A stretch of DNA of 53,248 nucleotides from Amycolatopsis echigonensis (lineage in GTDB: Bacteria; Actinomycetota; Actinomycetes; Mycobacteriales; Pseudonocardiaceae): contig NZ_JACJHR010000063.1 in NCBI RefSeq assembly GCF_014174495.1, positions 1-53,248 on the forward strand, read 5' to 3'. A model generated the notes under the pieces. It saw nothing but the letters and a program-made list of their open reading frames with translations. It was not told the origin of the DNA and did not search any database. The position numbers were made by a program, and so were the translations under genes. Shown piece by piece: positions 39,572 to 47,712 of this stretch. Position 1 is the stretch's first letter. Each line of letters starts with the position of its first letter.

Positions 39572-40468
39572 GTGCCGAATGAGAGTCTTACCGCGCAGCT
39601 CGTCCCGCACCTGTGTCTGCTGGCCACGCTGCGAAGCACCGGAAACGTCACTCGTACGGCCGAGATCCTCGGAGTGCCGCAGCCCACAGTCAGCCGACGG
39701 CTGGCGGCACTCGGCCAGGCCCTCGGCGCACCGCTGACCGTGCCCGACGGCCGGGGCGTCCGCCTGACCCGCGCTGCCGAACTGCTCGCCGATGCGGCGG
39801 AACGCGCGCTGCCCGTGGTCGACGCCGGAGCCCGCCTCGCGCGCGAGGAGATCGAACCGGCGAGCGGCCGGGTCGTGCTCGGTTTCCTGCACCTGCTGGG
39901 CCGGTCGCGCGTGCCGGAAATGCTGCGCGCGTATCGCGAGCAGGCCCCGACCGCGCGGTTCTCGCTCGTGCAGGGTTCGCTGCAGGACATGGTCGACCGG
40001 CTCGTGTCCGGGGAACTTGATCTCGCCCTGCTGGCCCCGGTCGTCGAGGACGAACGGCTGGAGACGGTCGTCCTCGACCAGCAGCCGATCCACCTGTCGG
40101 TCCCCTCCGGGCACCGGTTGGCCGGACGACGCAGCGTGCGCGTCGCCGAGTTGGCCGACGAGCCGTTCGTACTCCTCGAACCCGGTTACGGCCTGCGCCG
40201 GATCACCGACGAACTCTGCGCCGCCGCCGGTTTCACGCCGAAGGTGGCTTTCGAGGGCCAGGAATCCGACACCGTCCGCGGACTCGTCGGAGCTGGCTTG
40301 GGCGTCGCGCTCCTGCCGCGCTTCGAACCCGGCTCCCCCGCCGGGGTCGCGGAGGTGCCGCTGCACCCGCCGGTCCACCGGACGATCGGGCTCGCGTGGC
40401 GCGCCGGGGAGCCGCTTTCGCCCGCCGTTCAAGCGTTCCGGGACCACGTGCTCGGCAGGACGCGCTAG
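39572..40468 (+). CDS. LysR-family transcriptional regulator
   Basis: 298 residues. An N-terminal winged HTH (NVTRTAEILGVPQPTVSRRL then ALGQALGAPL) and an inducer-binding domain (GRVVLGFLHLLGRSRVPEM, DLALLAPV, SVPSGHRLAG, VGAGLGVALLPRF) match the family. GTG start. It is divergent from the MFS gene and likely controls it in response to the transporter's substrate. The intergenic region is 63 bp. Confidence 0.93.
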   Translation: MPNESLTAQLVPHLCLLATLRSTGNVTRTAEILGVPQPTVSRRLAALGQALGAPLTVPDGRGVRLTRAAELLADAAERALPVVDAGARLAREEIEPASGRVVLGFLHLLGRSRVPEMLRAYREQAPTARFSLVQGSLQDMVDRLVSGELDLALLAPVVEDERLETVVLDQQPIHLSVPSGHRLAGRRSVRVAELADEPFVLLEPGYGLRRITDELCAAAGFTPKVAFEGQESDTVRGLVGAGLGVALLPRFEPGSPAGVAEVPLHPPVHRTIGLAWRAGEPLSPAVQAFRDHVLGRTR

Positions 40469-40478
40469 GGACCAGGGT

Positions 40479-40526
40479 GGTATTTCTATCCCGGTACCGT
40501 GCTAGCGTTTCCGGTATAGAAATACC
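40479..40526. promoter_or_regulatory. 16-bp inverted repeat ahead of the methionine aminopeptidase gene
   Basis: Arms GGTATTTCTATCCCGG (40479-40494) and CCGGTATAGAAATACC (40511-40526) pair with one mismatch around a 16-bp centre that itself contains GCTAGC. It begins 11 bp after the LysR stop and ends 25 bp before the aminopeptidase GTG. It is likely an operator or promoter element. No dedicated regulator is adjacent other than the LysR gene. Confidence 0.7.
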
Positions 40527-40551
40527 GGGACTTGAGGACGCGAGGGTAGTC

Positions 40552-41340
40552 GTGATCGAGCTGAAGACGCCTGCGGAGATCGACCGCATGCACGTGACCG
40601 GGCGGTTCGTCGCCGAGGTGCTGACCGAGGTCGGCAAGCTCGCCGACGTGGGCGTCAACCTGATGGACCTGGAACACCACGTGCGCGGCATGATCAAGCG
40701 GCGCGGAGCTGTCTCGTGCTACTGGGACTACGCGCCGTCGTTCGGCGAAGGCCCGTTCCGCAACGTCATCTGCCTGTCGGTCAACGACGCCGTCCTGCAC
40801 GGCCTGCCGCACGACTACACCCTGCGCGACGGCGACGTACTCACCGCGGACATCGCGGTGACCATCGACGGCTGGGCGGCCGATTCGGCGCGCACGGTCA
40901 TCGTCGGCACGCCCGCCGAGGAGGACCAGCGGATCATCCGGGCCACCGAGGAAGCGCTGGAAGCCGCGATCGAAGCGGCGCGCGCGGGCAACCGGCTCGG
41001 CGACATCTCGGCGGCGATCGAAGCGGTCGCGACCGGCTACGGCTACCCGGTCAACACCGAGTTCGGCGGGCACGGCATCGGCCGCACCATGCACGGCGAC
41101 CCGCACGTGTCCAACCGCGGCAAGGCGGGCCGCGGCATGAAGCTCCGGCCGGGCCTGACGCTCGCGCTGGAACCGTGGCTCGCGCGCACGACCGACAAGA
41201 TCGTCTACGACCCGGACGGCTGGACGATCCGTTCCGCCGACGGCTCGCGCACCGCGCATTCCGAGCACACGGTGGCGATCACGGACGGGGACCCGATCGT
41301 GCTGACCCGCCGCGAGGAAGAACTGGCGGGCAAGAAGTAG
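40552..41340 (+). CDS. map: type I methionine aminopeptidase
   Basis: 262 residues, pita-bread fold. The substrate-pocket His is in LHGLPHD. The metal ligands are in LTADIAVTIDGWAADSART (two Asp), GGHGIGRTMHGDP (His), LALEPW (Glu) and SEHTVAIT (preceding the final Glu). It removes N-terminal Met from new proteins. It lacks the zinc-finger extension of some homologues. GTG 40552 has GAGGG seven bases upstream. It is not near the ribosomal operon, so it is probably an extra Map-type enzyme, regulated by the inverted repeat upstream. Confidence 0.92.
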   Translation: MIELKTPAEIDRMHVTGRFVAEVLTEVGKLADVGVNLMDLEHHVRGMIKRRGAVSCYWDYAPSFGEGPFRNVICLSVNDAVLHGLPHDYTLRDGDVLTADIAVTIDGWAADSARTVIVGTPAEEDQRIIRATEEALEAAIEAARAGNRLGDISAAIEAVATGYGYPVNTEFGGHGIGRTMHGDPHVSNRGKAGRGMKLRPGLTLALEPWLARTTDKIVYDPDGWTIRSADGSRTAHSEHTVAITDGDPIVLTRREEELAGKK

Positions 41341-41374
41341 GACGCGCTGGACTGCCGCGGCCCACGGCGCCTGA

Positions 41375-42814
41375 TCAGCCCTCGTAGGAAGCCGCGAACT
41401 CCACCAGCGTCCGCGCCGCGAACCCGGACGCGCCGGGCACCACGTCGTCGTACGTCTTGTCCGCGCGCGCCGGGCCCGCGATGTCCAGGTGCGCCCACGG
41501 CAACCCCGCGGTGAACTCCCGCAGGAACAGCGCCGCCATGATCGCGCCCGGACCACCGGGAGCCTGCCGGACGTCGCCGAGTTCGCCCTCGATGCCGGTC
41601 GCGTAGTCCTCGACCAGCGGCATCCGCCACCACGCCTCTCCGGCGCGGGCGCCCGCCTCGATCACCCGCGCGGCGAGGTCGTCGTCGGTCGCGAAGACGC
41701 CGCCGGTGCGCAGGCCGAGCGACACCTTCATCGCACCGGTCAGCGTGGCCGCGTCGACGAGCAGGTCCGGCTTGAACTGCGCGATTCCGTAGGCGAACGC
41801 GTCGGCCATCACCATCCGGCCCTCGGCGTCGGTGTTGCCGACCTCGGTGGTCTGGCCGCCGTAGTGCCGCACGATGTCGCCCGGCCGGTACGAGCCGCCC
41901 GACACGTGGTTCTCCGCCGCCGGCACCAGCGCGGTGACGCGCACCGGCAGCTTCAGCTCGCCGATCGCGCGCATCGCGGCGATCACGGCCGCGCCGCCCG
42001 CCATGTCGGTGCGCATCAGATGCATGCCGTCGGCCGGTTTCAGCGAAATGCCGCCGGTGTCGAAGGTGATCCCCTTGCCCACGAACAGCAGGTGCTTGGT
42101 CGCGCCGCGCGGGCGGTAGGTCATTTCGATCAAGCGCGGCGGCGAAGCCGAGCCGCCGCCGACCGCCAGAATTCCGCCGAACCCCTTGTCGGCGAGCCAC
42201 TTCTCGTCTCGCACGGTCACGTCGACCGTGCCGCCCAGCACCTTCGCCGCGGTGTTCGCCAGCCACGCCGGGTTCTTGATGTTCGACGGCGCGTTCGCGA
42301 GATCGCGCGTAAAGGCAGCGGCCGCTGCGAGGACGCGTACGCGCGCGACGGCGTCCGCGTACGCGGGCACAGCGCGCTCGTGCGCGACGACGAGACGTAC
42401 GGCGGGCACTGGTGGCTTCGGCTCTGTCGTGGTGACCACGAACCGGTACCCGCCCAACGACAGTCCGACCGCTAACTCGGCCGCGTGCTCCGCTGTCGCG
42501 TCCTCGGGCAGGACGACCTGGACTGTCCGGATCGGACGGTTCTCGTCCGCGTCGCGAAACGCGCGCGCCAACGCGGCACCGGTCCGTCGAAAGTCCTTCG
42601 GCGCGCCTTCGCCAATACCGGCGACCCAGCGCGGACCTTCGCCCTCTTCGGGCACTTCGCGCACTTCGGCGGTACGTCCGCTCGACCCGTACGCTGCGCT
42701 TTCGTCCGCTTCGGCCGGCGCGACCAGCACTGCTCGCGGGACTCCGCGGCGCGTCGCGGCGACGACCTCGATTTCGGGCAGCTTCGTGGGAACGGGTGGT
42801 AGCGAGTTACGCAC
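41375..42814 (-). CDS. pepA: leucyl aminopeptidase (M17)
   Basis: 479 residues. The N-terminal macro-like domain is followed by the M17 catalytic domain: FVGKGITFDTGGISLKPA (Lys and Asp metal ligands), MRTDMAGGAAV (Asp), VGNTDAEGRMVMAD (NTDAEGR, Asp/Glu and Arg) and LVDAATLTGA. A hexameric bimetal enzyme removing N-terminal residues. GTG 42814 has no ribosome site but lies eight bases after TAAGGT, a -10-like box, suggesting a leaderless transcript. It is convergent with map and downstream of DUF3117. Confidence 0.93.
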   Translation of the reverse strand: MRNSLPPVPTKLPEIEVVAATRRGVPRAVLVAPAEADESAAYGSSGRTAEVREVPEEGEGPRWVAGIGEGAPKDFRRTGAALARAFRDADENRPIRTVQVVLPEDATAEHAAELAVGLSLGGYRFVVTTTEPKPPVPAVRLVVAHERAVPAYADAVARVRVLAAAAAFTRDLANAPSNIKNPAWLANTAAKVLGGTVDVTVRDEKWLADKGFGGILAVGGGSASPPRLIEMTYRPRGATKHLLFVGKGITFDTGGISLKPADGMHLMRTDMAGGAAVIAAMRAIGELKLPVRVTALVPAAENHVSGGSYRPGDIVRHYGGQTTEVGNTDAEGRMVMADAFAYGIAQFKPDLLVDAATLTGAMKVSLGLRTGGVFATDDDLAARVIEAGARAGEAWWRMPLVEDYATGIEGELGDVRQAPGGPGAIMAALFLREFTAGLPWAHLDIAGPARADKTYDDVVPGASGFAARTLVEFAASYEG

Positions 42815-42844
42815 AGCGAGCAACCTTAGGGCGCAGACGAACCG

Positions 42845-42872
42845 ACCCCGGCCTCCAAGAGGAGACCGGGGT
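42845..42872 (-). terminator. hairpin after the DUF3117 gene
   Basis: ACCCCGGCCTCC pairs with GGAGACCGGGGT (one G-T pair) around AAGA, 31 bp past the DUF3117 stop on the minus strand. Confidence 0.6.
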
Positions 42873-42902
42873 GCACAGTGGACAGAGCGGGGAGAGCGCA
42901 GG

Positions 42903-43070
42903 TCAGCCAGTGACCTCCTGCAATGCGGCGCCGAGGTCCTTCGCTTCCTCCGCCGAGAGCTCGACGACCAGCCGGCCGCCACCCTCCAGTGGCACCCGCA
43001 TAACGAGGCCCCGCCCCTCCTTGGTCACTTCGAGGGGACCATCTCCGGTCCGGGGCTTCATGGCCGCCAT
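42903..43070 (-). CDS. DUF3117 domain-containing protein
   Basis: A 55-residue protein reading MAAMKPRTGDGPLEVTKEGR, GLVMRVPLEGGGRLVVEL and SAEEAKDLGAALQEV. This is the highly conserved actinobacterial DUF3117 family (Rv1211 in M. tuberculosis by memory). It is a small beta-rich protein of unknown function. ATG 43070 has GGAGGGAG about nine bases upstream, which fixes the start over the longer frame. It lies between leucyl aminopeptidase and the divergent enoyl-CoA hydratase gene. Confidence 0.92.
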   Translation of the reverse strand: MAAMKPRTGDGPLEVTKEGRGLVMRVPLEGGGRLVVELSAEEAKDLGAALQEVTG

Positions 43071-43272
43071 AGCGTGCTCCCTCCGTCTCAACCGGCGCGC
43101 CCGGGTCGCGCACTCCCATGCCAGCCGGGTCTCGTCCCCCATTGTCCCTCATCAGCGCCCGGGCGCGAACGCGGACCGATCATTTGCCGCCGCATCGGTG
43201 CTGGTATGCCGCCCGCCGAGGGTGCGAGACTCAGTCCCGAGAACCCGAGCCGCCGCTTCAGAGGAGCATTTC

Positions 43273-44067
43273 GTGACCACATCCGACGTCCTGTTGACCG
43301 CCGACGCCGACGGCGTGCGCACCCTGCGGCTGAACCGGCCGGAGGCGTACAACTCGCTGACCGTCGAGCTCAAGGAGCGCCTGCTCGCCGAGCTGCGCGC
43401 GGCCGCCGAGGACCCGGACGTCCGCGCGGTGGTGCTCACCGGCACCGGCAAGGCGTTCTGCGCCGGACAGGACCTCAAGGAGCACGTCGGCCTGCTGCAG
43501 GCGAACGACCCGGCCCCGCTGAACACGGTGAGCGACCACTACAACCCGATCGTCAAGGCGATCACCGGGATGCCGAAGCCGGTCATCGCGGCGGTGAACG
43601 GCACCGCGGCCGGCGCGGGCGCGGCCTTCGCCTACGCGAGCGACCTGCGGATCGCCGCGGAATCGTCGTCGTTCCTGATGGCCTTCGCGAACGTCGGCCT
43701 CGGACCGGACTCGGGCGCGTCGTGGACCCTGCAGCGGCTGATCGGCTACGGCCGGGCCGCGGAGCTGATGCTGATGGCGCGGACGGTGGACTCGGCGGAG
43801 GCCCTGCGGATCGGGCTCGTCGGGGAGGTCGTGCCGGACGAGGAGCTCACGGCTCGGGCGCAGAAGGTGGCGGCGAAGCTCGCGGCTGGGCCGACGGTGG
43901 CTTACGCGAAGATCAAGAGCGTGCTGGCGGTCGCGGCGGAGTCTTCGCTGGAGGAGGCGTTGGCAGCGGAGGACGCGGCGCAGACTGCGTTGGGGGCTAC
44001 CGCGGATCACACGGAGGCGGTGGAGGCTTTTGTGGGGAAGCGTCGGCCGAATTTTCAGGGGAAGTGA
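43273..44067 (+). CDS. enoyl-CoA hydratase/isomerase family protein
   Basis: 264 residues with the crotonase fold. AFCAGQDLKEHVG and GTAAGAGAAFAYASDLRIAA supply the oxyanion-hole backbone. FLMAFANVGLGPDSGASWTL has Asp where many hydratases have the second catalytic Glu, the PaaG/isomerase-like pattern. Likely acts on a 2,3- or ring-type enoyl-CoA in fatty-acid or phenylacetate breakdown. GTG 43273 has GAGGAG seven bases upstream. It is followed by the second copy of dispersed element B, which may serve as terminator. Confidence 0.9.
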   Translation: MTTSDVLLTADADGVRTLRLNRPEAYNSLTVELKERLLAELRAAAEDPDVRAVVLTGTGKAFCAGQDLKEHVGLLQANDPAPLNTVSDHYNPIVKAITGMPKPVIAAVNGTAAGAGAAFAYASDLRIAAESSSFLMAFANVGLGPDSGASWTLQRLIGYGRAAELMLMARTVDSAEALRIGLVGEVVPDEELTARAQKVAAKLAAGPTVAYAKIKSVLAVAAESSLEEALAAEDAAQTALGATADHTEAVEAFVGKRRPNFQGK

Positions 44068-44129
44068 GTTGGTTCGTCGGGAAGGAAAGCGGCTGCGCCG
44101 CGAAAGATGAGCGGCTGCGCCGCTGAAAA

Positions 44130-44317
44130 GAGGGTTGCGTGGGGGCACCCCGAAGCTTGATTGTGCTGACGGTTGGTGGGTGCTTGTCAAGGCGGGAAAG
44201 ATGCCTTGACAAGCACCCACCAACCGCAGGGAGGCTTCGTATCGGGGTGCGGGGGAGGGTCTGGGTGCACGGGGGTTGGGTGCATCGGTTGCGGCTGGGG
44301 GGTGGGTGGCTGGGCCC
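44130..44317 (+). repeat. dispersed element, family B, copy 2
   Basis: About 190 bp in the convergent gap between the enoyl-CoA hydratase and tag genes. The centre is a perfect 23-bp hairpin (44171-44193 with 44203-44225) with core GTGCTTGTCAAGGC and the loop GGGAAAGAT. On the left is GGGTTGCGTGGGGGCACCCC, and on the right GGCTTCGTATCGGGGTGCGG. All of these recur, on the opposite strand, in 35873-36064. Just upstream, GCGGCTGCGCCGC occurs twice (44091, 44111). Confidence 0.88.
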
Positions 44318-44328
44318 TTGCGGGCCTG

Positions 44329-44892
44329 TCACGATGCGCGGAAGCAGCCTTTTACGTGGTCGTCGACCATGCCGGTGGCTTGCATGAGGGCGTAGCAGGT
44401 GGTCGGGCCCAGGAAGGCGAAGCCGCGCTTCTTCAGTTCCTTCGCCATTGCCTTTGACTCGTCGGTCACCGCGGGCACGTCAGCCATGGTGCGGGGGCGG
44501 CGGTGCTTCGTTGGGGCGAAGGACCACAGCAGTTTGTCCAGTGGGACGTCCAGGTCTGCCACCGCGCGCGCGTTCTTCACGGCCGCCTCGATCTTCGCGC
44601 GGTTGCGGACGATGCCTGCGTCTTGCATCAGGCGTTCGACGTCCTTCTCGCCGAAGCGTGCGACCTTCTCCGGTACGAAGCCGCGGAAGGCTTTTCGGAA
44701 GTTCTCGCGTTTGCGCAGGATGGTGATCCACGAGAGGCCCGACTGGAACGACTCGAGGCACAGCCGTTCGTACAGCTCCGCCTCGCCGTGGAGCGGGACG
44801 CCCCATTCCTCGTCGTGGTACACCGCGTAGTCCGGGGCTGAGTTGCCCCAGCTGCAGCGGGCGATGCCGTCCTCGCCCAGCAGGTCCGTCAT
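44329..44892 (-). CDS. tag: DNA-3-methyladenine glycosylase I
   Basis: 187 residues. The N-terminal zinc ligands are seen in ARCSWGNS and YHDEEWGVPL, and C-terminal DHVKGC supplies the others. The middle has ERLCLESFQSGLSWITILRK, the Tag signature, and FRGFVPEKVARF. It excises 3-methyladenine from alkylated DNA. ATG 44892 has GGGGGA four bases upstream and overlaps the stop of the SRPBCC gene by four bases. Tag and DUF3117 flanking order agrees with Rv1210-Rv1211. Confidence 0.94.
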   Translation of the reverse strand: MTDLLGEDGIARCSWGNSAPDYAVYHDEEWGVPLHGEAELYERLCLESFQSGLSWITILRKRENFRKAFRGFVPEKVARFGEKDVERLMQDAGIVRNRAKIEAAVKNARAVADLDVPLDKLLWSFAPTKHRRPRTMADVPAVTDESKAMAKELKKRGFAFLGPTTCYALMQATGMVDDHVKGCFRAS

Positions 44893-45344
44893 TGTTCCCC
44901 CATTGAATAGTTCTCCGCGAACCTCGCGAACTGGCGCAGCGAATGTCGCACGCCGAGTGCGAACGCCGGGCGCGCCAGGGGCCAGCCCGCGCGGCCGAGC
45001 AGGCCGAACGGCAGCTTGAGGTGTTCGGCCCACACGAAGGTGCACTGCCCGGCTCCCTTGGCCACCACCTGGAACACCCCGGTCCCCTGCACCAGGCTGC
45101 CCAGGTGGCGCACCGTGCAGCGCAGCGGCGGCTCCCAGGTGGTGATCTCCATGGTGTCGGTGAAGCCGATCCCGCCGAAGCCGGTGAAGGCCGCGAGCTT
45201 CGAGCCGACGCTGCGGCCGTTGCCCTCGATGACCCGCACCGACGTGCCGAGCATCCATTCGCCTTGGCGGGCCCAGTCGGTGAGCGCGAGCCAGGTCGTG
45301 CCAGCGGGTGCCGCGACGTCGACCGACAGCACCAGGTCACTCAC
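44889..45344 (-). CDS. SRPBCC family (polyketide cyclase-like) protein
   Basis: 151 residues with the START-like beta-grasp pattern: LSVDVAAPAGTTWLALTDWA, WMLGTSVRVIEGNGRSVGS and TTWEPPLRCTVRHLGSLVQG. It may bind a hydrophobic ligand. GTG 45344 overlaps the stop of the DivIVA-like gene by eight bases, and its stop overlaps tag by four, so all three form one transcript. No ligand or enzymatic residue is obvious. Confidence 0.85.
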   Translation of the reverse strand: MSDLVLSVDVAAPAGTTWLALTDWARQGEWMLGTSVRVIEGNGRSVGSKLAAFTGFGGIGFTDTMEITTWEPPLRCTVRHLGSLVQGTGVFQVVAKGAGQCTFVWAEHLKLPFGLLGRAGWPLARPAFALGVRHSLRQFARFAENYSMGEQ

Positions 45345-45666
45345 CTGTCGGCCTCCGGTGCGCCCCTTCGCGCGGCTGCAGCGCGGCCTCGAGCCGGGCG
45401 ACCCGTTCGCGCAGTTCGTCCAGTTCCACGCCGGTCCTGCGCAGCACCCAGTCCACTTCGGACATCTTGTAGCCGCGGAACACGATCTGGAAACGCACCT
45501 GGCGGACGTCCTCGCCGGTGATGTCCTCGGCGGGCAGGCGGGTGGGCGAACTGCCCGGCGGCAGCGGCGCCAGTTCCTCGCCCCGGCCGAACACCACAGC
45601 GGCCAGGAGGAACACCACGGCGGCCACCAGCAGCATGACTACGAGGTAGATCAGCGCGGTCGTCAC
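45337..45666 (-). CDS. membrane-anchored DivIVA-domain protein
   Basis: 109 residues. A single N-terminal membrane helix (LVVMLLVAAVVFLLAAVVF) is followed by a linker and a DivIVA-type segment, VRFQIVFRGYKMSEVDWVLR, then a coiled coil (ELDELRERVARLEAAL). The same domain order occurs in Rv1209-type proteins. It may link the cell pole or wall machinery to the membrane. GTG 45666 has no ribosome site and is preceded seven bases upstream by CACGAT, so translation may be leaderless or coupled to an upstream frame ending in an overlapping TGA. Confidence 0.85.
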   Translation of the reverse strand: MTTALIYLVVMLLVAAVVFLLAAVVFGRGEELAPLPPGSSPTRLPAEDITGEDVRQVRFQIVFRGYKMSEVDWVLRRTGVELDELRERVARLEAALQPREGAHRRPTGE

Positions 45667-46072
45667 GCGACGATCGTGGCACACCGTCGCCAGGAACGTC
45701 GCGCTAGCACGACAAGTCGGAAGGACGGGACCACCCAGGCGACCATCAGCAGCCGCACGGGCCGCTGGGGCACAGACACGCCACCGGACCCGCTCCGAGC
45801 ACGAGCAGGCACCGCGTCCGCACGCGCCGTGGCTGCCGCGCACGCCGCGGTCACGCTCATCACCGTCTCCGTGCCGCGCTGGCCCGGCGTCCCCGCCACC
45901 TCGAATCCCGACCAGTCACGTGTCCGATGTGGACGCTCACGGGGCAGCTTCCGCTGATTCCGAAGAACAGAGAACGCGGCTCGCCGAGTTCGGCCAGCCA
46001 CGCGACCTGCTTCCGGTTCTCCGTGGCAGGCAAGTCCCGGTCCGCTCCCGCCGGATCGGTCCTATGTGGACA
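45667..46072. other. 406-bp gap between DivIVA-like gene and gpgS
   Basis: Contains a minus-strand open frame (stop 45663, overlapping the DivIVA GTG), but its codons are atypical for this window (CGT, CCT, CTA). I do not support a gene. No repeat or hairpin was found. It could be the 5' leader of the DivIVA-SRPBCC-tag operon or a relic. Confidence 0.4.
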
Positions 46073-46978
46073 CTACGGCTGCCGGGCAGCCAAGACCTCC
46101 CGCATCGGCGGCCGGTCCGTCACCGGCACCTCCGTCACGCCCGGCACCCACTCCCCGGACACCTGGACGAACTGAGTGAACCGCGCCGCCTCCGCGCTCG
46201 GCATGCCGCAGCGGGCCAACGCGGTGCCGAGGATCTGCCGGGCCATCACGCCGAGTTGCAGCAGCGACCGGTTGCGGTGTTTGCGCACGCCGAGGTTGAC
46301 CTGCGCCAATCCGTCCAGGCCGTAGCGCTCCTCGGCGTCCAGCAGCAGGCCGATCTCCACCCCGTACCCGCCGGCGAACGGCACCGACTCCAGGAACTCG
46401 CGCGTGCCCGCGTACTCGCCGCCCAGCGGCTGCACCAGTTCGCCCAGCGCCGGGCGCAGCGCGGACAGCACCGGGCGCGCGAGCAGCTCGGTGACCCGGC
46501 CGCCGCCGGTGCTCTCCAGCCGCAGCGGGCGGCGGTAGAAGCCCTTGACCAGGTGCACGCCGTCCTCGGTAAGCAGGGGGCCGAGCAGCGACGGCACGAA
46601 CGACGGGTCCGGGTCGACCAGATCGGAGTCGAGGAACACCACCACGTCGCCGGTCGTCGCGGCGAGCGACCGCCACAGCACCTCGCCCTTGCCCGGACGC
46701 GGCGGCAACTCCGGCACGACGTCCTCGCGGCGCACCACCCGAGCCCCGGCCGCCGCGGCGACCTCGACCGTCGCGTCCGTGGAGCCGGAGTCGACGACCA
46801 CCAGCTCGTCGACGACTCCGCCGAGCAGCGGGCGCACCGACGCGACCACGGTGCCGACCGTTTCCTCCTCGTCCAGCGCCGGCAGCACGACCGACACCGT
46901 CCGGCCGCGTTTGGCGGCGACGATGTCCGCGGCGCTCCACCCCGGCTCCTGCCAGGTGCGACGGTGAAACCAGCTCAT
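46073..46978 (-). CDS. gpgS: glucosyl-3-phosphoglycerate synthase
   Basis: 301 residues, GT-A glycosyltransferase of family 81. VSVVLPALDEEETVGTVVAS binds UDP, VVDSGSTDATVEVAA and VVFLDSDLVDPDPSFVP hold the metal site (DSD), and GGEYAGTREFLESVPFAGGY GVEIGLLL-like segments bind phosphoglycerate. It makes glucosyl-3-phosphoglycerate, first step of methylglucose lipopolysaccharide or glucosylglycerate synthesis. ATG 46978 has a weak ribosome site. It is 54 bp from the divergent acyltransferase gene (15 bp if that gene starts at 46994). Confidence 0.92.
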   Translation of the reverse strand: MSWFHRRTWQEPGWSAADIVAAKRGRTVSVVLPALDEEETVGTVVASVRPLLGGVVDELVVVDSGSTDATVEVAAAAGARVVRREDVVPELPPRPGKGEVLWRSLAATTGDVVVFLDSDLVDPDPSFVPSLLGPLLTEDGVHLVKGFYRRPLRLESTGGGRVTELLARPVLSALRPALGELVQPLGGEYAGTREFLESVPFAGGYGVEIGLLLDAEERYGLDGLAQVNLGVRKHRNRSLLQLGVMARQILGTALARCGMPSAEAARFTQFVQVSGEWVPGVTEVPVTDRPPMREVLAARQP

Positions 46979-47032
46979 GGAGGCGATCGTGCCATGCTGA
47001 AGCAGGTGCCCGATCCTCCGGAGGGAGAACCC

Positions 47033-47707
47033 TTGCTGCCGCTGCTCGTCCGTTTCGTGCTCGGACCGCTGGTCCGCGCGCTCTACCGGCCTCAGGTCGA
47101 GGGGGTCGAGAACATCCCCGAGGACGGCCCGGTGCTGCTCGCCTCCAACCATCGGGCGGCGCTGGACACCGGTGTGATCACGTTCACCACTCCGCGGCAG
47201 GTCCGGTTCCTCGGCAAGGCCGAGTACTTCACCGGCAAGGGGATCAAGGGCCGGTTCATCGCGAAATCGCTCGACGCGCTCGGCTACGTCCCGGTCGAAC
47301 GCGGCAACGCCCAGGCCGGGCTCGCCGCGCTCGAAGCGGGCCGCAAGGTGCTCACCGACGGCGGCGTGTTCGCGATCTACCCCGAAGGCACCCGCTCGCT
47401 CGACGGACGGCTGCACCGCGGGCACACCGGCGTCGCCGCGCTCGCGCTGTCCACCGGCGCGAAGGTGGTCCCGGTCGCGTTGTTCGGCACCGAGGGCATC
47501 CAGCCGAACGGCGCGAAAATCCCGCGGCTCGCCAAGATCAAGGTGCGGTTCGGCGAACCGCTGGACTTCGCGCGGTACGAGGGCCAGGACTCGTCCTCGG
47601 CGATCCGCCGGTCGGTGACCGACGAGATCATGTACGCGATCCTCGAACTGTCCGGGCAGGAATACGTCGACACCTACCACAAACGGCCGGACGAAAAAGC
47701 GTCGTAG
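47033..47707 (+). CDS. 1-acyl-sn-glycerol-3-phosphate acyltransferase (PlsC)
   Basis: About 224 residues. The HX4D block is SNHRAALDTGVI, the substrate-binding block is FAIYPEGTRSLDGRL, and the later block VVPVALFGTEGIQPN. It acylates lysophosphatidate in phospholipid synthesis. A TTG at 47033 with GGAGG eight bases before is used; ATG 46994, in frame, would add 13 residues with no ribosome site. It is divergent from gpgS and convergent with the LOG gene five bases after its stop. Confidence 0.9.
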   Translation: MLPLLVRFVLGPLVRALYRPQVEGVENIPEDGPVLLASNHRAALDTGVITFTTPRQVRFLGKAEYFTGKGIKGRFIAKSLDALGYVPVERGNAQAGLAALEAGRKVLTDGGVFAIYPEGTRSLDGRLHRGHTGVAALALSTGAKVVPVALFGTEGIQPNGAKIPRLAKIKVRFGEPLDFARYEGQDSSSAIRRSVTDEIMYAILELSGQEYVDTYHKRPDEKAS

Positions 47708-47712
47708 GCGCG

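Noticed and set aside
45663..46001. 112-residue minus-strand frame ending in a TGA that overlaps the DivIVA-like start
   Set aside because: Codons CGT, CCT and CTA are atypical and no homology is apparent. The overlap could be chance; the frame is reported only as part of the non-coding gap.
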